Part shown: one piece after another, positions 28,450 through 37,313 of the stretch
Position numbering within the stretch: position 1 is the stretch's first letter
Layout: each line of letters opens with the position of its first letter
Assembly: GCA_035578905.1 (NCBI GenBank)
Contig: JAQJVL010000704.1
Span: 248,001-312,000, forward strand
Direction: 5' to 3'
DNA length: 64,000 nt
From: Stictocephala bisonia
Taxonomy: Eukaryota > Arthropoda > Insecta > Hemiptera > Membracidae
Made by a program: the position numbers and the translations under genes
Notes under the pieces: model-generated
Seen by the model: only the letters and a program-made list of their open reading frames with translations
What the model was told of the DNA's origin: nothing
Databases searched by the model: none

Positions 28450-31400
28450 TTGCAGTTATATTGCCACTGAAACCAGAGAGTTAAACATTTCAACACAAAC
28501 AGTAAATTAATTTCATGTAAATATCAATCGAATTACTTAATTGAAAAAGTTTGATATTGATTAGAAATAAAGACAATCTTTTTAAAATATTTCATTTTCA
28601 TTTTTAAATAATAAGTGTGGCAATATCGTTTTTCTTACAGATATCTACATATATGTTCTTTTATATTAAATAATTATTATTATAACATTCTAATATGAAA
28701 AGTTTGACACTTTTATCATAGAAATATATGAATAAAAAATCATTAGCCTCAATATTCAAAATATAAAAAACAAATAGCACACATTTAATAAAAAATATTA
28801 CATAGAATTAAACAGTTTCGAAGTAAAATACTATATTTCTTGAACATTAAATACGCATGATAGATAATAGTAATATTTAATCATCTATTATATTATACAA
28901 AATATAAAAACCAATCCATCCTTCATCCTAGTAACACCCTAAACATTATTTTCAGTAAGTTTAATGTATTCAATATCTAATGACAGTCCTAATGACTTTG
29001 GAAGTATTACATATTGTGGATTTTCTAAACCATATTCCATTGCAACACTAAAAATAAACAAATAAAATACTCAAAATCATTAATTTAAAACTTTAGCAGA
29101 GAAATTTATTTAATCATATTCGGAACATTATAAATATAGTTTAAGTAATTGAAATATGCTATTGTACATATTTAAAATTATTGAATGTGCATTGTAAGGC
29201 TAAAAATCTAAATAAGTAAATAAATTATTTATTGCATTATCATGAACAACACACCAAACTCTCAAGTTATAAAGTAGATTGAAAACTTACATAGTATTTT
29301 TAATGTAACATTTATAATATAAAAATCTAGTAACTCAAAATTAGGACATTTCAATTGATGCAAAAGCTCCCTCTTCTGGTTGAATACACAATGTATGAGA
29401 AAGTAGGAGTGTATATAGAATTATTATAAAAGAAATGACGTTTTTAACTGTTTAATACTTTTAGTTGTATATCAATAAAGTAGTTAAAAGAAAACAACTC
29501 TTGTTCTTGAAAAATCAAACTCTTAAAACAAGACCTGATAAACCTTTTAGGTTTATTATATATATAATGTCTTACATGTATTTTACTGTAATTTTGTGAT
29601 TTATTACAGTAATATGCAGCATGATTGATCACCCCATAATACATGTGATTGTTTAAGAGTGCAAAGACTTTTGACTTAAATATCTGGAGTGAATATTTGA
29701 CTTGTAGGAATGTAGATTTAGGATGTTAATTTAATTGACTATTTAAAGTCGAATAAATAATTTTTCATTTAAAACTGGAAATTTTAGGCCTACTATACAC
29801 TTGACTAGTTGTGGTCTAACTGATTCCATGAGCACAACCTATTCAATATGTAAGTTTTAAAAAGGAAGAATTTACTTTAATAAGTAGGCCTGTATTTTAT
29901 AGTAAAATGCACTTTAAATTTTATCAAAACTATTTATTGTAAAAACTAACTATCCTCAGGAAAAACTCTAATTTAGAATCAAATAATAAATATAATTCAA
30001 CTATTCAATACATTTATCAATAATTACAAACACTTTACTTAATTTTCAAATTATAAAAATAAAATACAACACTGCCTAAGAAATATTTGAATTAAAACTT
30101 TATTATAAAAACCAACAACACTAAGTTATGTTGTAATTATACTGATTAGTTTGGATTTTTTGTTCTTTAAAAATATTTAAAAAAATATGATTTTAGCCTG
30201 TGTTCTATTGTTGTTATTGTTATTTATATGTTTTCCCTTCTTAATCATATTACAATAAACGTAATTATTTGTTTACTTACACATATTCATGTACTTGCTA
30301 CTAAGATGAATGAGTCATGAACGGCCGTTTAGCCAAACATTGTTCAAGTTGGCATCGGAACAGGTCATACTATAGATTAATTTTCTTAGTAAATAAAGTT
30401 TACTAAGTTCACAATTATTCATAATTTTATTATTACATACAACATTTCCATACTAAAGAACATACGATTCTACAAGATGGTAGTACCGTACCGTACGATA
30501 TATCGGAACACATCTCAGTAATTAATACCCTGAGCTAGGAGAGGGTTACCTTGGTAATGTATCCTCACTAATGTAGAATATGCATGCTATCAGCACACCA
30601 GTGCATTGTGAGGTAGGAAATCATTGTTTAAGGTAGTAAACCAAGATTTAAAAAAATTAAACTATAATAATGTACAAAAAAACATTTTAAAAAAGATATT
30701 GCATTCCAAATATAATTTACCGTCAATTTCGCACTAATAACACATCGTTTGAACACTCTAAAATGATTGTTCGTATATTACTGAGATATAATTTGCATCT
30801 CTAATTTGTAATAATACAAAATCCCAATGTATCTAACAGTTACACACTCTGTTACATATTTTCCATTGTTTATTCTGTGTCTCACACCATCCGTCTCAGA
30901 TGTTTAGTGGCCAATCGGAAGGGGCTTGATTTGGACGTATTCCCATTAAATCAACACAAAAAATATTGAAATTATTTTCAAATTATTAAATAATAGGATG
31001 TTCCAAAATGGTCACATGTTGAGTCTCGAAAGTTTTAAAAGTAAACACGGTTAATAATAACAAAATACTAACGATTTCGGTGAAACAACGTAAAGATGGA
31101 CTCTAGTCTTAGATGTCACTGAGCACCCAATATCACAGCATGGACGAGATTTTTAGTGATGAAATAATGTAAATAACACCTTGCCATGGTTGTTAGTGGA
31201 GAATTTAGTTTTTAGTAATGAGGTCTTTCAGCCTATGAATTAAGATGCTTAATGATTTTCATGGTTTTAATTGCCTATGGACCTAACAAATTTTTGTGAA
31301 GAACAAAAGTTATTATATAAGTTATTTTGAAAATTGTTGCTCAGATTATGTTGAAAGTGGATTTTCTTAATGAAATTATTTTGTAGTATTAGCTTACAAC

Positions 31401-33560
31401 AAATTTTAAAAATGTATTTAATAAAATCAAAAATCTATTGTCATTTGCTTTCAACAGGTACCATTTTCTTTTAAAATGTCACCGACGTTTAGACATTTTT
31501 TAAATAAAAAAAAAAAAGCTTAATACAATTCAGACCGTAAGGGGTGACTTCCAGTAAATTATTTTAAAGAACGAGATATGACAAGCTTTCACATTTATGG
31601 TTGCTTTTTATCTGTTGTAATTACAACACTTTATTTAAAAAAAAAATAGAACTATCGTTTTTTCTAAAGCTTTTTCTTCTAAATGATTGCAAGAAAAATA
31701 CTTTGTAAATGAAAGAGATTTTTTCATAGATTATAGATGTTTGACGTGGTTGTTTAATAGATAGAGTTGGATTCTAATGTTGAATCCATGAACTAATAAT
31801 AAAACATTTATGCTACTGATACTGGTATCTGAAAGCAGTTTGAAATGTCATTTAAACAATATAACGCCTTGGATTCAACAGAAAATTCAAATTTCTTTAA
31901 AATGTATGGCAAATATCAACACATAACATCTTTAAGTTCTCATATAATAGGTAAATATTCGTAATTATATATTCGCACATGGACCACTTAGCTGTAGGTA
32001 ATCCAATATGATACAGTTTCTCTACTTATCACAAGCGTTGGTTTTTGTTATATATATTTAATGCATAAAAGTGAGATATGTATTGAAATAAAATTTATTA
32101 AACCCCCAGAGCTTTTCCAAATAACGGATTTGTTAAAAACACTTCAAGATGGAATGTTCTTATACCTTACATTAACAGCCTATCAACACTGAGCTGTCTG
32201 GATAATATCACCAAACCAACAATTGTATTGGCAATGATGTTAATGTAACCTTGAGTTGACCTGTAGCAACGATTTTTATCTTTAAAGATAAAACCTAACC
32301 TAATCGTTAGTTGAATATAGCAGGAACCAACTAGATAATATACTTTATCAAAGTATCAAAAACAGTGCTCTGTTGTGTAGATTTAAATCCTGACGAAAAT
32401 CGTATGGAAGAAAAGCAAGATAAAGTATAACGTTTATATGTTTGGAAAAAAATGTAATCTCCCAAACAGATAACTAACAATTTTATAAACTGCTTAGTTT
32501 ATTATGTCAATCTATCGTCTAAAATTTTAAATATATCTGGTTAAAGAAGACAGTGTCTTTTTATTATTACAAGATGTATTTTACTTCACTCTTCTTAACG
32601 GCCACCCCTCACTTTTATATATGTTTTAACTCATTATTAACAACCAACTATTTTACGACTATAGAAAAGGTAATTACTACTTTATCTATCCATCTAAACT
32701 TAAAGATCCTCAATTAATCTTGGATATAAAATACGACAACAAACGAGTTTAAGCCCCAAGCATTAAGATTAGTAATTTAGGTCGTATTGTTAATTAAACG
32801 TTAAAATGAATTGAGCATAATCACATAAACTCATGTAAAAAGAAAACCGCAACGAATATGTAATGAGAGAAGTTGTTTAGTCAAGGGAAATCTTCCTCTA
32901 TAAAACATTCACTTGACTTATATACTAAGTTTTAACAAAGTAATAGTCTTTGAAGATTATGTAACCGAAATATCTGAAGCCCTTTTGCTTGATAATGTTA
33001 CTTTAAGAACCGCATATAACAACATGCCTTCATTCACCTGAGTGTTGTTGAGAGCAGCGGTGCTTCTGGGAGCTTTATTTTATCTCTGCTGTGCGCATAG
33101 TTAATTGAAACTATGATATTGTTCTCACTGTAAAATTAATATGTGGAGTTTAGTTTAAGCCAACAATTATTTGAATTCAATATGGTGTTAGAGTCCAAAA
33201 TGTTGAAACTACGTACTAGAGTTTTAGTAAAGCTTCCAAGTAATTCATACTTGGAAGATGAACTTTTGTACTTGGAAAAACAGTATGATGGTTTCTACAT
33301 ACCTTTCCTTATACGTTGGGGTTCATTTTATTACAAGATTACAACCATTATAGTCAATTTTAAAGATGTATGGGCTTTTTTAAACATTTTTGAAATTACA
33401 ACATTTATACTAGGCTTACTATTCATATGGTTATTTAGGATTATGTTCTGCGAATATTTAATCTATAATCTATTAATTGTTAAAGTTATTACCTCAATAA
33501 AGTGAGTTCGACTGCAAGGAGTAATTTCATCTGGTACCCACATAACTTGGCTTTAACTCA
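28450..33560. other. Gene-free A+T-rich DNA
   Basis: No supported gene. A 120-codon frame at 33143-33505 is hydrophobic and unrecognised, and ends 58 bases before the Polinton target site. It has no supporting motif. Confidence 0.5.
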
Positions 33561-33563
33561 TCC

Positions 33564-33569
33564 ACCGTA
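33564..33569. repeat. Left target-site duplication ACCGTA
   Basis: Six bases directly outside the left terminal repeat, identical to 46696-46701. Six-base duplications are characteristic of Polinton/Maverick integration. Confidence 0.9.
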
Positions 33570-33681
33570 AGTAGTGTAGCAGTGCCGGTCCCGGCCCAAC
33601 CTTGGACTTTGTACTGTTATTGTTTACAAATTCATCACCACGTGTTGACCCCAGAGGTCAAGTTTACCATTGTTTACTAGT
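33570..33681 (+). repeat. Left terminal inverted repeat
   Basis: Matches the reverse complement of 46584-46695 at 109 of 112 positions. It contains CACGTG at 33639-33644 within a CCACGTGTTGACCCCAGAGG segment. The near identity of the two ends implies a fairly young insertion or recent gene conversion. Confidence 0.95.
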
Positions 33682-33769
33682 CCCTTGCACGCGCTCGGAC
33701 ACCACCACGTGTTGACCCCAGAGGTCAAGTTTACTATTTTTCACTAATCCCTTGCACGCGCTCGGACAC
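33636..33769 (+). repeat. 67-bp subterminal direct repeat, 2 copies
   Basis: Two copies start at 33636 and 33703, each with CACCACGTGTTGACC and ending CTTGCACGCGCTCGGACA. The first copy straddles the inner edge of the terminal repeat. Such subterminal repeats are plausible binding sites for an element-encoded protein, which is inference. Confidence 0.9.
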
Positions 33770-33778
33770 ATGTTCAAT

Positions 33779-33803
33779 TGACGTCATTTTATTTGTATAA
33801 ATA
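33779..33803 (+). promoter_or_regulatory. Inward promoter: CRE palindrome plus TATA box
   Basis: TGACGTCA, a perfect CRE/ATF-type palindrome, lies at 33779-33786, ten bases before TATAAATA at 33796-33803. An initiator-like GCAGTT lies at 33831, about 35 bases downstream of the TATA box. Together they form a compact RNA polymerase II core promoter pointing into the element. Transcription itself is inferred. Confidence 0.7.
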
Positions 33804-33830
33804 CACCAATATTTCAAGCTGGCAGCATCT

Positions 33831-33906
33831 GCAGTTTCACAGACAAGAGACCAACGGTTCACCCGGAACCTCTTTGTCTTTATTCACACAGCAGATAGTG
33901 AATCTG
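33831..33906 (+). other. Leader exon 1 (noncoding)
   Basis: From the predicted initiator to a consensus donor: the exon ends AATCTG and is followed by GTGAGT at 33907-33912. It has no ATG, which suits a 5' untranslated leader. The start is inferred from the TATA position. Confidence 0.55.
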
Positions 33907-34318
33907 GTGAGTAACTTTTGTTAAATCTTGCATTTTTATTCCAAGTTTTTTTGATTTTTTATAGATTTTCTGTTAATAAGAAGATTAATTTACATTCATA
34001 TTTTTCATGTAACCAACTTCATTAACAAATACAAATGTATTTAATTAGTTTTCAAACTATTTTCCCAAAAATGTTATATATTGCATAGGGATTGTTAGAA
34101 AAGTTTATTTAATGATGCAGTTTCGCTATTATCTGCAATCCATTCTGCAATTTCACTTTGTTTATTTATCATTATTATAGTAAGTTAAATTTATAAATAT
34201 GATATATTATGAGATGTTTGTGAGAGATAGCTTCATGTTTTATACTGTTATTTGATACGCACTAAAGTTTTGTATAAAATTTTTTTGAATTTTTATAAAA
34301 GATTTAAATTTGCTTTAT

Positions 34319-34770
34319 AAATGTTTAAATAATGTTTATATCAAAGACTACAGTTAAATATTTCATACCCTATTTCTATTAAATATGTTTTTTTTTATCT
34401 TATTTACTCTATTTTAACGTTCCACGTTTCATTTAACAATGTACTAAATCAATTGCACTAAAAGTAATTGCTGACTAACCTTTCATTAAATCATCGTTAA
34501 ACAGACTAAATCTTTAAAGTGTTAAATAATATACTATTTAATTAAATTAATGTTTATAATAAAGACAGACTATAGTTAAATATTTAGAAAGATTATTTTT
34601 TCTCCATATTTCATTTAATAATGTATTAAACCAATTGTACTAAAAGTAATTGCTGACTAACCTTTCATTAAATCATCGTTAAACAGACTAAATCTTTAAA
34701 CTGTTAAATAATATACTATTTAATTAAATTAATGTTTGTAATAAGGACTATAGTTAAAATTTAGATAACC
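34319..34770. repeat. Intron 1 direct duplication of about 180 bp
   Basis: A segment containing AAAAGTAATTGCTGACTAAC, beginning near 34438, is repeated near 34620 with few changes, including a shared downstream phrase ATATACTATTTAATTAAATT. A third partial copy precedes it near 34319. Confidence 0.75.
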
Positions 34771-34793
34771 AATTTTTTAATTTTATTTTTCAG

Positions 34794-34927
34794 TCTCAAA
34801 CTTTAACTCTTGACAAGTTCTAATTTTTGGTGCGTCAGCAGCTTCACTTTAGTGCTCCAGCAGTTTATTTGGTGTTCTAATTTTGGTGCACCAGCAGCTT
34901 CACTTTAGTACTCCAGCAGTTTATTTG
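34794..34927 (+). other. Leader exon 2 (noncoding), built of a 57-bp duplication
   Basis: Preceded by a pyrimidine-rich acceptor ending CAG at 34791-34793 and followed by GTGAGT at 34928-34933. No ATG occurs inside. It consists largely of two 57-bp direct repeats (34819-34875 and 34876-34932). Only the second has GTGAGT at its end; the first reads GTGTTC there, so only the outer copy offers a good donor. Confidence 0.5.
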
Positions 34928-34951
34928 GTGAGTGCCCTCTCTTTATACTTC

Positions 34952-35246
34952 TTAAGGAGCTGATACCTTGCGGTGTTAACGAAACTCTTCAAGTTGATTG
35001 TTTAAGGAGCTGATACCTTGCGGTGTTAACGAAACTCCTTAAGTAATTCGTGTTTGAAGAGCTGATACCTTGCGGTGTTAACGAAACTCTTCAAGTTGAT
35101 CGTTTAAGGAGCTGATACCTTACGGTGTTAACGAAACTCCTTAAGTAATTCGTGTTTGAAGAGCTGATACCTTGCGGTGTTAACGAAACTCTTCAAGTTG
35201 ATTGATTAAGAAGCTGATACCTTGCGGTGTTAACGAAACTCCTTAA
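34952..35246 (+). repeat. Six tandem stem-loops with alternating arms
   Basis: Six units at alternating 50/52-bp spacing share a 25-nt loop starting CTGATACC and ending CGAAA. Arms are TTAAGGAG/CTCCTTAA in units 2 and 4 (35002-35042, 35104-35145) and TTGAAGAG/CTCTTCAA in units 3 and 5 (35054-35094, 35156-35197), all perfectly paired. Unit 1 (34952-34992) pairs the first left arm with the second right arm, one mismatch and one G-U. Unit 6 (35206-35246) has one mismatch. ACC/GGU within the loop could add a small inner stem. The array lies in the predicted intron between leader exon 2 and the dUTPase exon. The role is unknown. Confidence 0.9.
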
Positions 35247-35471
35247 GTGACTCTATGATATGTTCATATTTCCTATGTAATTAACTTTAATATTTTGGTT
35301 ATTAATATTAAATAAAATAAATGGTTTCAATTTCATATTTTCCATGAAGTAGGTTTTTATTCGAAGTTTTGTAGTTATGAATATTTACCTCTTTTTTAAA
35401 TCAAACAAACTTAATTAAACCTACAATACTGCGTTTTATTTTGATAAATAAAATGCTTGGTTTTTTTTCAG

Positions 35472-35552
35472 ATAGTCTTCCAGCTACACTAACCTGTCAA
35501 CAACAATCCTACAACTCTGTTCAAAGTTTCACCCAGGAAAAAAAGCAACAGT
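35472..35552 (+). other. Splice acceptor and 5' untranslated part of dUTPase exon
   Basis: A run of eight T then CAG (35461-35471) makes a strong acceptor. The next 81 bases contain no ATG before the dUTPase start. This fits a third leader segment joined to exon 1 or exon 2. Confidence 0.55.
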
Positions 35553-35969
35553 ATGTCTCTTAGTAGTAATTCTTTAGGATTTTTAAAATTAACTGGTAAT
35601 GCCTATTCACCCATTAAGGCTAGTTCAAATTCCGCTGGATATGATTTGTTCAGTCCTTATGATTGTCTTATTTCTCCCCATGATAAAACATTGATACCAA
35701 CTGATTTGGCCATAGTATTACCAGAGGGGACGTATGGTAGGATAGCACCGAGATCGGGCTTAGCAGTCAATCATTTCATCGATGTGGGAGCTGGGGTTAT
35801 AGATAGAGACTTTACAGGAAATGTATCAGTATTGCTTATCAACCATTCAGATCACACTTATCGAGTTAAAAGAGGACAAAGAATAGCGCAACTAATTTGT
35901 GAAAGAATAGTCGAGCCTCTATTGGTAGAATTAGATAAATATCCTTTGATTCTTGGAAGAAATGTTTGA
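35553..35969 (+). CDS. dUTP pyrophosphatase (dUTPase), motif V missing
   Basis: The 138-residue product is a trimeric-type dUTPase, which hydrolyses dUTP to dUMP and pyrophosphate and so limits uracil in newly made DNA. Motif I is AGYDL at residues 28-32 and motif II GRIAPRSGLA at 62-71. Motif III, with GAGVIDRDFTGN at 79-90, carries the catalytic Asp. Motif IV is KRGQRIAQL at 106-114. The glycine-rich motif V that normally closes the active site as a C-terminal arm is absent: the frame stops after GRNV. The loss may be a late mutation, an alternative C-terminal exon or a real subtype trait. The ATG is the first one after a strong splice acceptor. It sits with a DNA polymerase in a mobile element, where dUTPase would help replicate the element in cells with high dUTP. 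Activity is doubtful without motif V. Confidence 0.9.
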   Translation: MSLSSNSLGFLKLTGNAYSPIKASSNSAGYDLFSPYDCLISPHDKTLIPTDLAIVLPEGTYGRIAPRSGLAVNHFIDVGAGVIDRDFTGNVSVLLINHSDHTYRVKRGQRIAQLICERIVEPLLVELDKYPLILGRNV

Positions 35970-36145
35970 TTCTATTTGTTCCCACTTTGTAGTAATTTAT
36001 TAGGGGTTTTTAGTTAATTGTAGTATTTTAGATTCTGTTTTAATAGTCTTAGGGTTTTGGTCTACAGTCATTCTTGATTCTAATTGTTCACGTTTTGTTT
36101 GAGACTTTATGTTTTAATAGTCTTAAGTTTGATTAGTGATTAGGT

Positions 36146-37249
36146 ATGGGTTTTGTTTTAGCCGTAATAATTTTTAGTTATAAATTTATTTTTTCCCCTT
36201 TTTTCATAGTTATAAAAAACACTCAAACCCAACTTTTGGAGGAAACTGTTGAGCGGCAACTCCAAGATTTAGATGAAGGTCCTAGTAATCCGATTCCATC
36301 AACATCAACAACTCAACAGCCCAAGCCTCGAACAACAAGAACCTCTAAGACTAAGGTACCCTCTAATCCTAGTACAACTAAACCTGACAGCTATGATTTA
36401 AAAGGCGTTGTCAATTTGTTGATATTAATAGGACTAACATCTGTGAACCTGTGGGAGAAGGTTATCTTTGATGTCAGAAAAAAGGTTTCCGATTTGATGA
36501 ATGTTGAATTGACCACGCTCTATTTCAATTTGAAAATGGTCAGTAATTCAATTTGTACGGGCATTGCTACGAATAGCGATTTGTCGCAAGAGAAATTGGA
36601 AGAGGTGAATGAGCTAGAAAGAGATTACAATGAAATCATGTCATATGCAAAGCCAGCACTTCAGGTTTTTGCCCAAAATCGTTACTCTGTTGAAGTTGTG
36701 AAACTTTTTAAAGATATAGTTCTAGAAATTATAACCAAAATGACATTGATTGAAATTAGTGACGAAGAGGATAAAATCACAACACCTGCAAAATCTAGAA
36801 AACGCCTGTACACACATTGTTTAAATGATAATGAAATGGACGATGATGAGAATGGTGATGATGACGATGAACTGTTTAGGCTTTTTGGAAAAAAATGTTC
36901 TAGTAAATTGAAATCAAAAAAGTTCACAATCGGTCAACAGATTACAGTAAGAAACGATGATGTGACTAGAAAATGTGTTACTCCAGGTGAGACCGGAAAA
37001 TATTTGATAAAAGTCGAAATAACCGATTGTGACGATCTAAAGGGGGTTAAGCCGTTGCAACATTGGACGAAGGTTTGGAAAAAGGCAATATTCTTAGTGG
37101 ATGATGAAAAGGACGACTCCTTTATAGCAGTTAGCAATGTTTGGTCAAAACAGGCAAAACGAATACTGAAATTTAAAGATGCTAAAGTCACCGAGTTTGA
37201 AGAAAATGATGATAAAGATACAAGGAAACGAAGTATATTCTTTCGCTGA
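36146..37249 (+). CDS. Unrecognised acidic protein of the Polinton
   Basis: A 367-codon frame whose first 25 or so residues are unusually hydrophobic. That stretch coincides with intron-like sequence ending TTTTTTCATAG at 36199-36209, so the real coding exon may begin near 36210 and the displayed ATG may be wrong. Residues about 49-82 are rich in Ser, Thr, Pro and Lys. A hydrophobic stretch LKGVVNLLILIGLTSVNLW follows near 84-102. Helical, charged sequence comes next, then a possible nuclear signal PAKSRKRLY near 216-224 and an acidic run (MDDDENGDDDDE, about 231-242). The last 110 residues are lysine-rich and look folded. I do not recognise the family. Its place between dUTPase and polymerase suggests a replication or DNA-binding accessory role, but that is context only. 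Confidence 0.6.
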   Translation: MGFVLAVIIFSYKFIFSPFFIVIKNTQTQLLEETVERQLQDLDEGPSNPIPSTSTTQQPKPRTTRTSKTKVPSNPSTTKPDSYDLKGVVNLLILIGLTSVNLWEKVIFDVRKKVSDLMNVELTTLYFNLKMVSNSICTGIATNSDLSQEKLEEVNELERDYNEIMSYAKPALQVFAQNRYSVEVVKLFKDIVLEIITKMTLIEISDEEDKITTPAKSRKRLYTHCLNDNEMDDDENGDDDDELFRLFGKKCSSKLKSKKFTIGQQITVRNDDVTRKCVTPGETGKYLIKVEITDCDDLKGVKPLQHWTKVWKKAIFLVDDEKDDSFIAVSNVWSKQAKRILKFKDAKVTEFEENDDKDTRKRSIFFR

Positions 37250-37294
37250 AATATTATAAATGTTTAGTTGTGTTTTAGTAATGGTTTAGAGTGT

Positions 37295-37313
37295 AGTTTT
37301 TTTTCCTTTTCAG
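37295..37313 (+). promoter_or_regulatory. Splice acceptor abutting the polymerase ATG
   Basis: A TTTTTTTTCCTTTTCAG-type acceptor ends at 37313, and the polymerase ATG occupies the next three bases. The start codon would be the first three bases of its exon. This supports joining of a separate leader directly to the polymerase frame. Confidence 0.7.

Noticed and set aside
33143..33505. Hydrophobic 120-codon frame just left of the Polinton
   Set aside because: A+T-rich composition makes hydrophobic residues likely by chance; no motif, no splice or promoter context, and it lies outside the target duplication.
34952..35246. Hammerhead ribozyme, suggested by CTGAT...CGAAAC in each unit
   Set aside because: The CUGAUGA core is incomplete (CUGAUACC). 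The arms before CUGA and after GAAA pair with each other, which is not hammerhead topology, and no cleavage-site strand is in place.
36682..37191. Two minus-strand frames of 81 and 85 codons
   Set aside because: Antisense shadows of the acidic protein gene; the Ser run mirrors its Asp/Glu codons.
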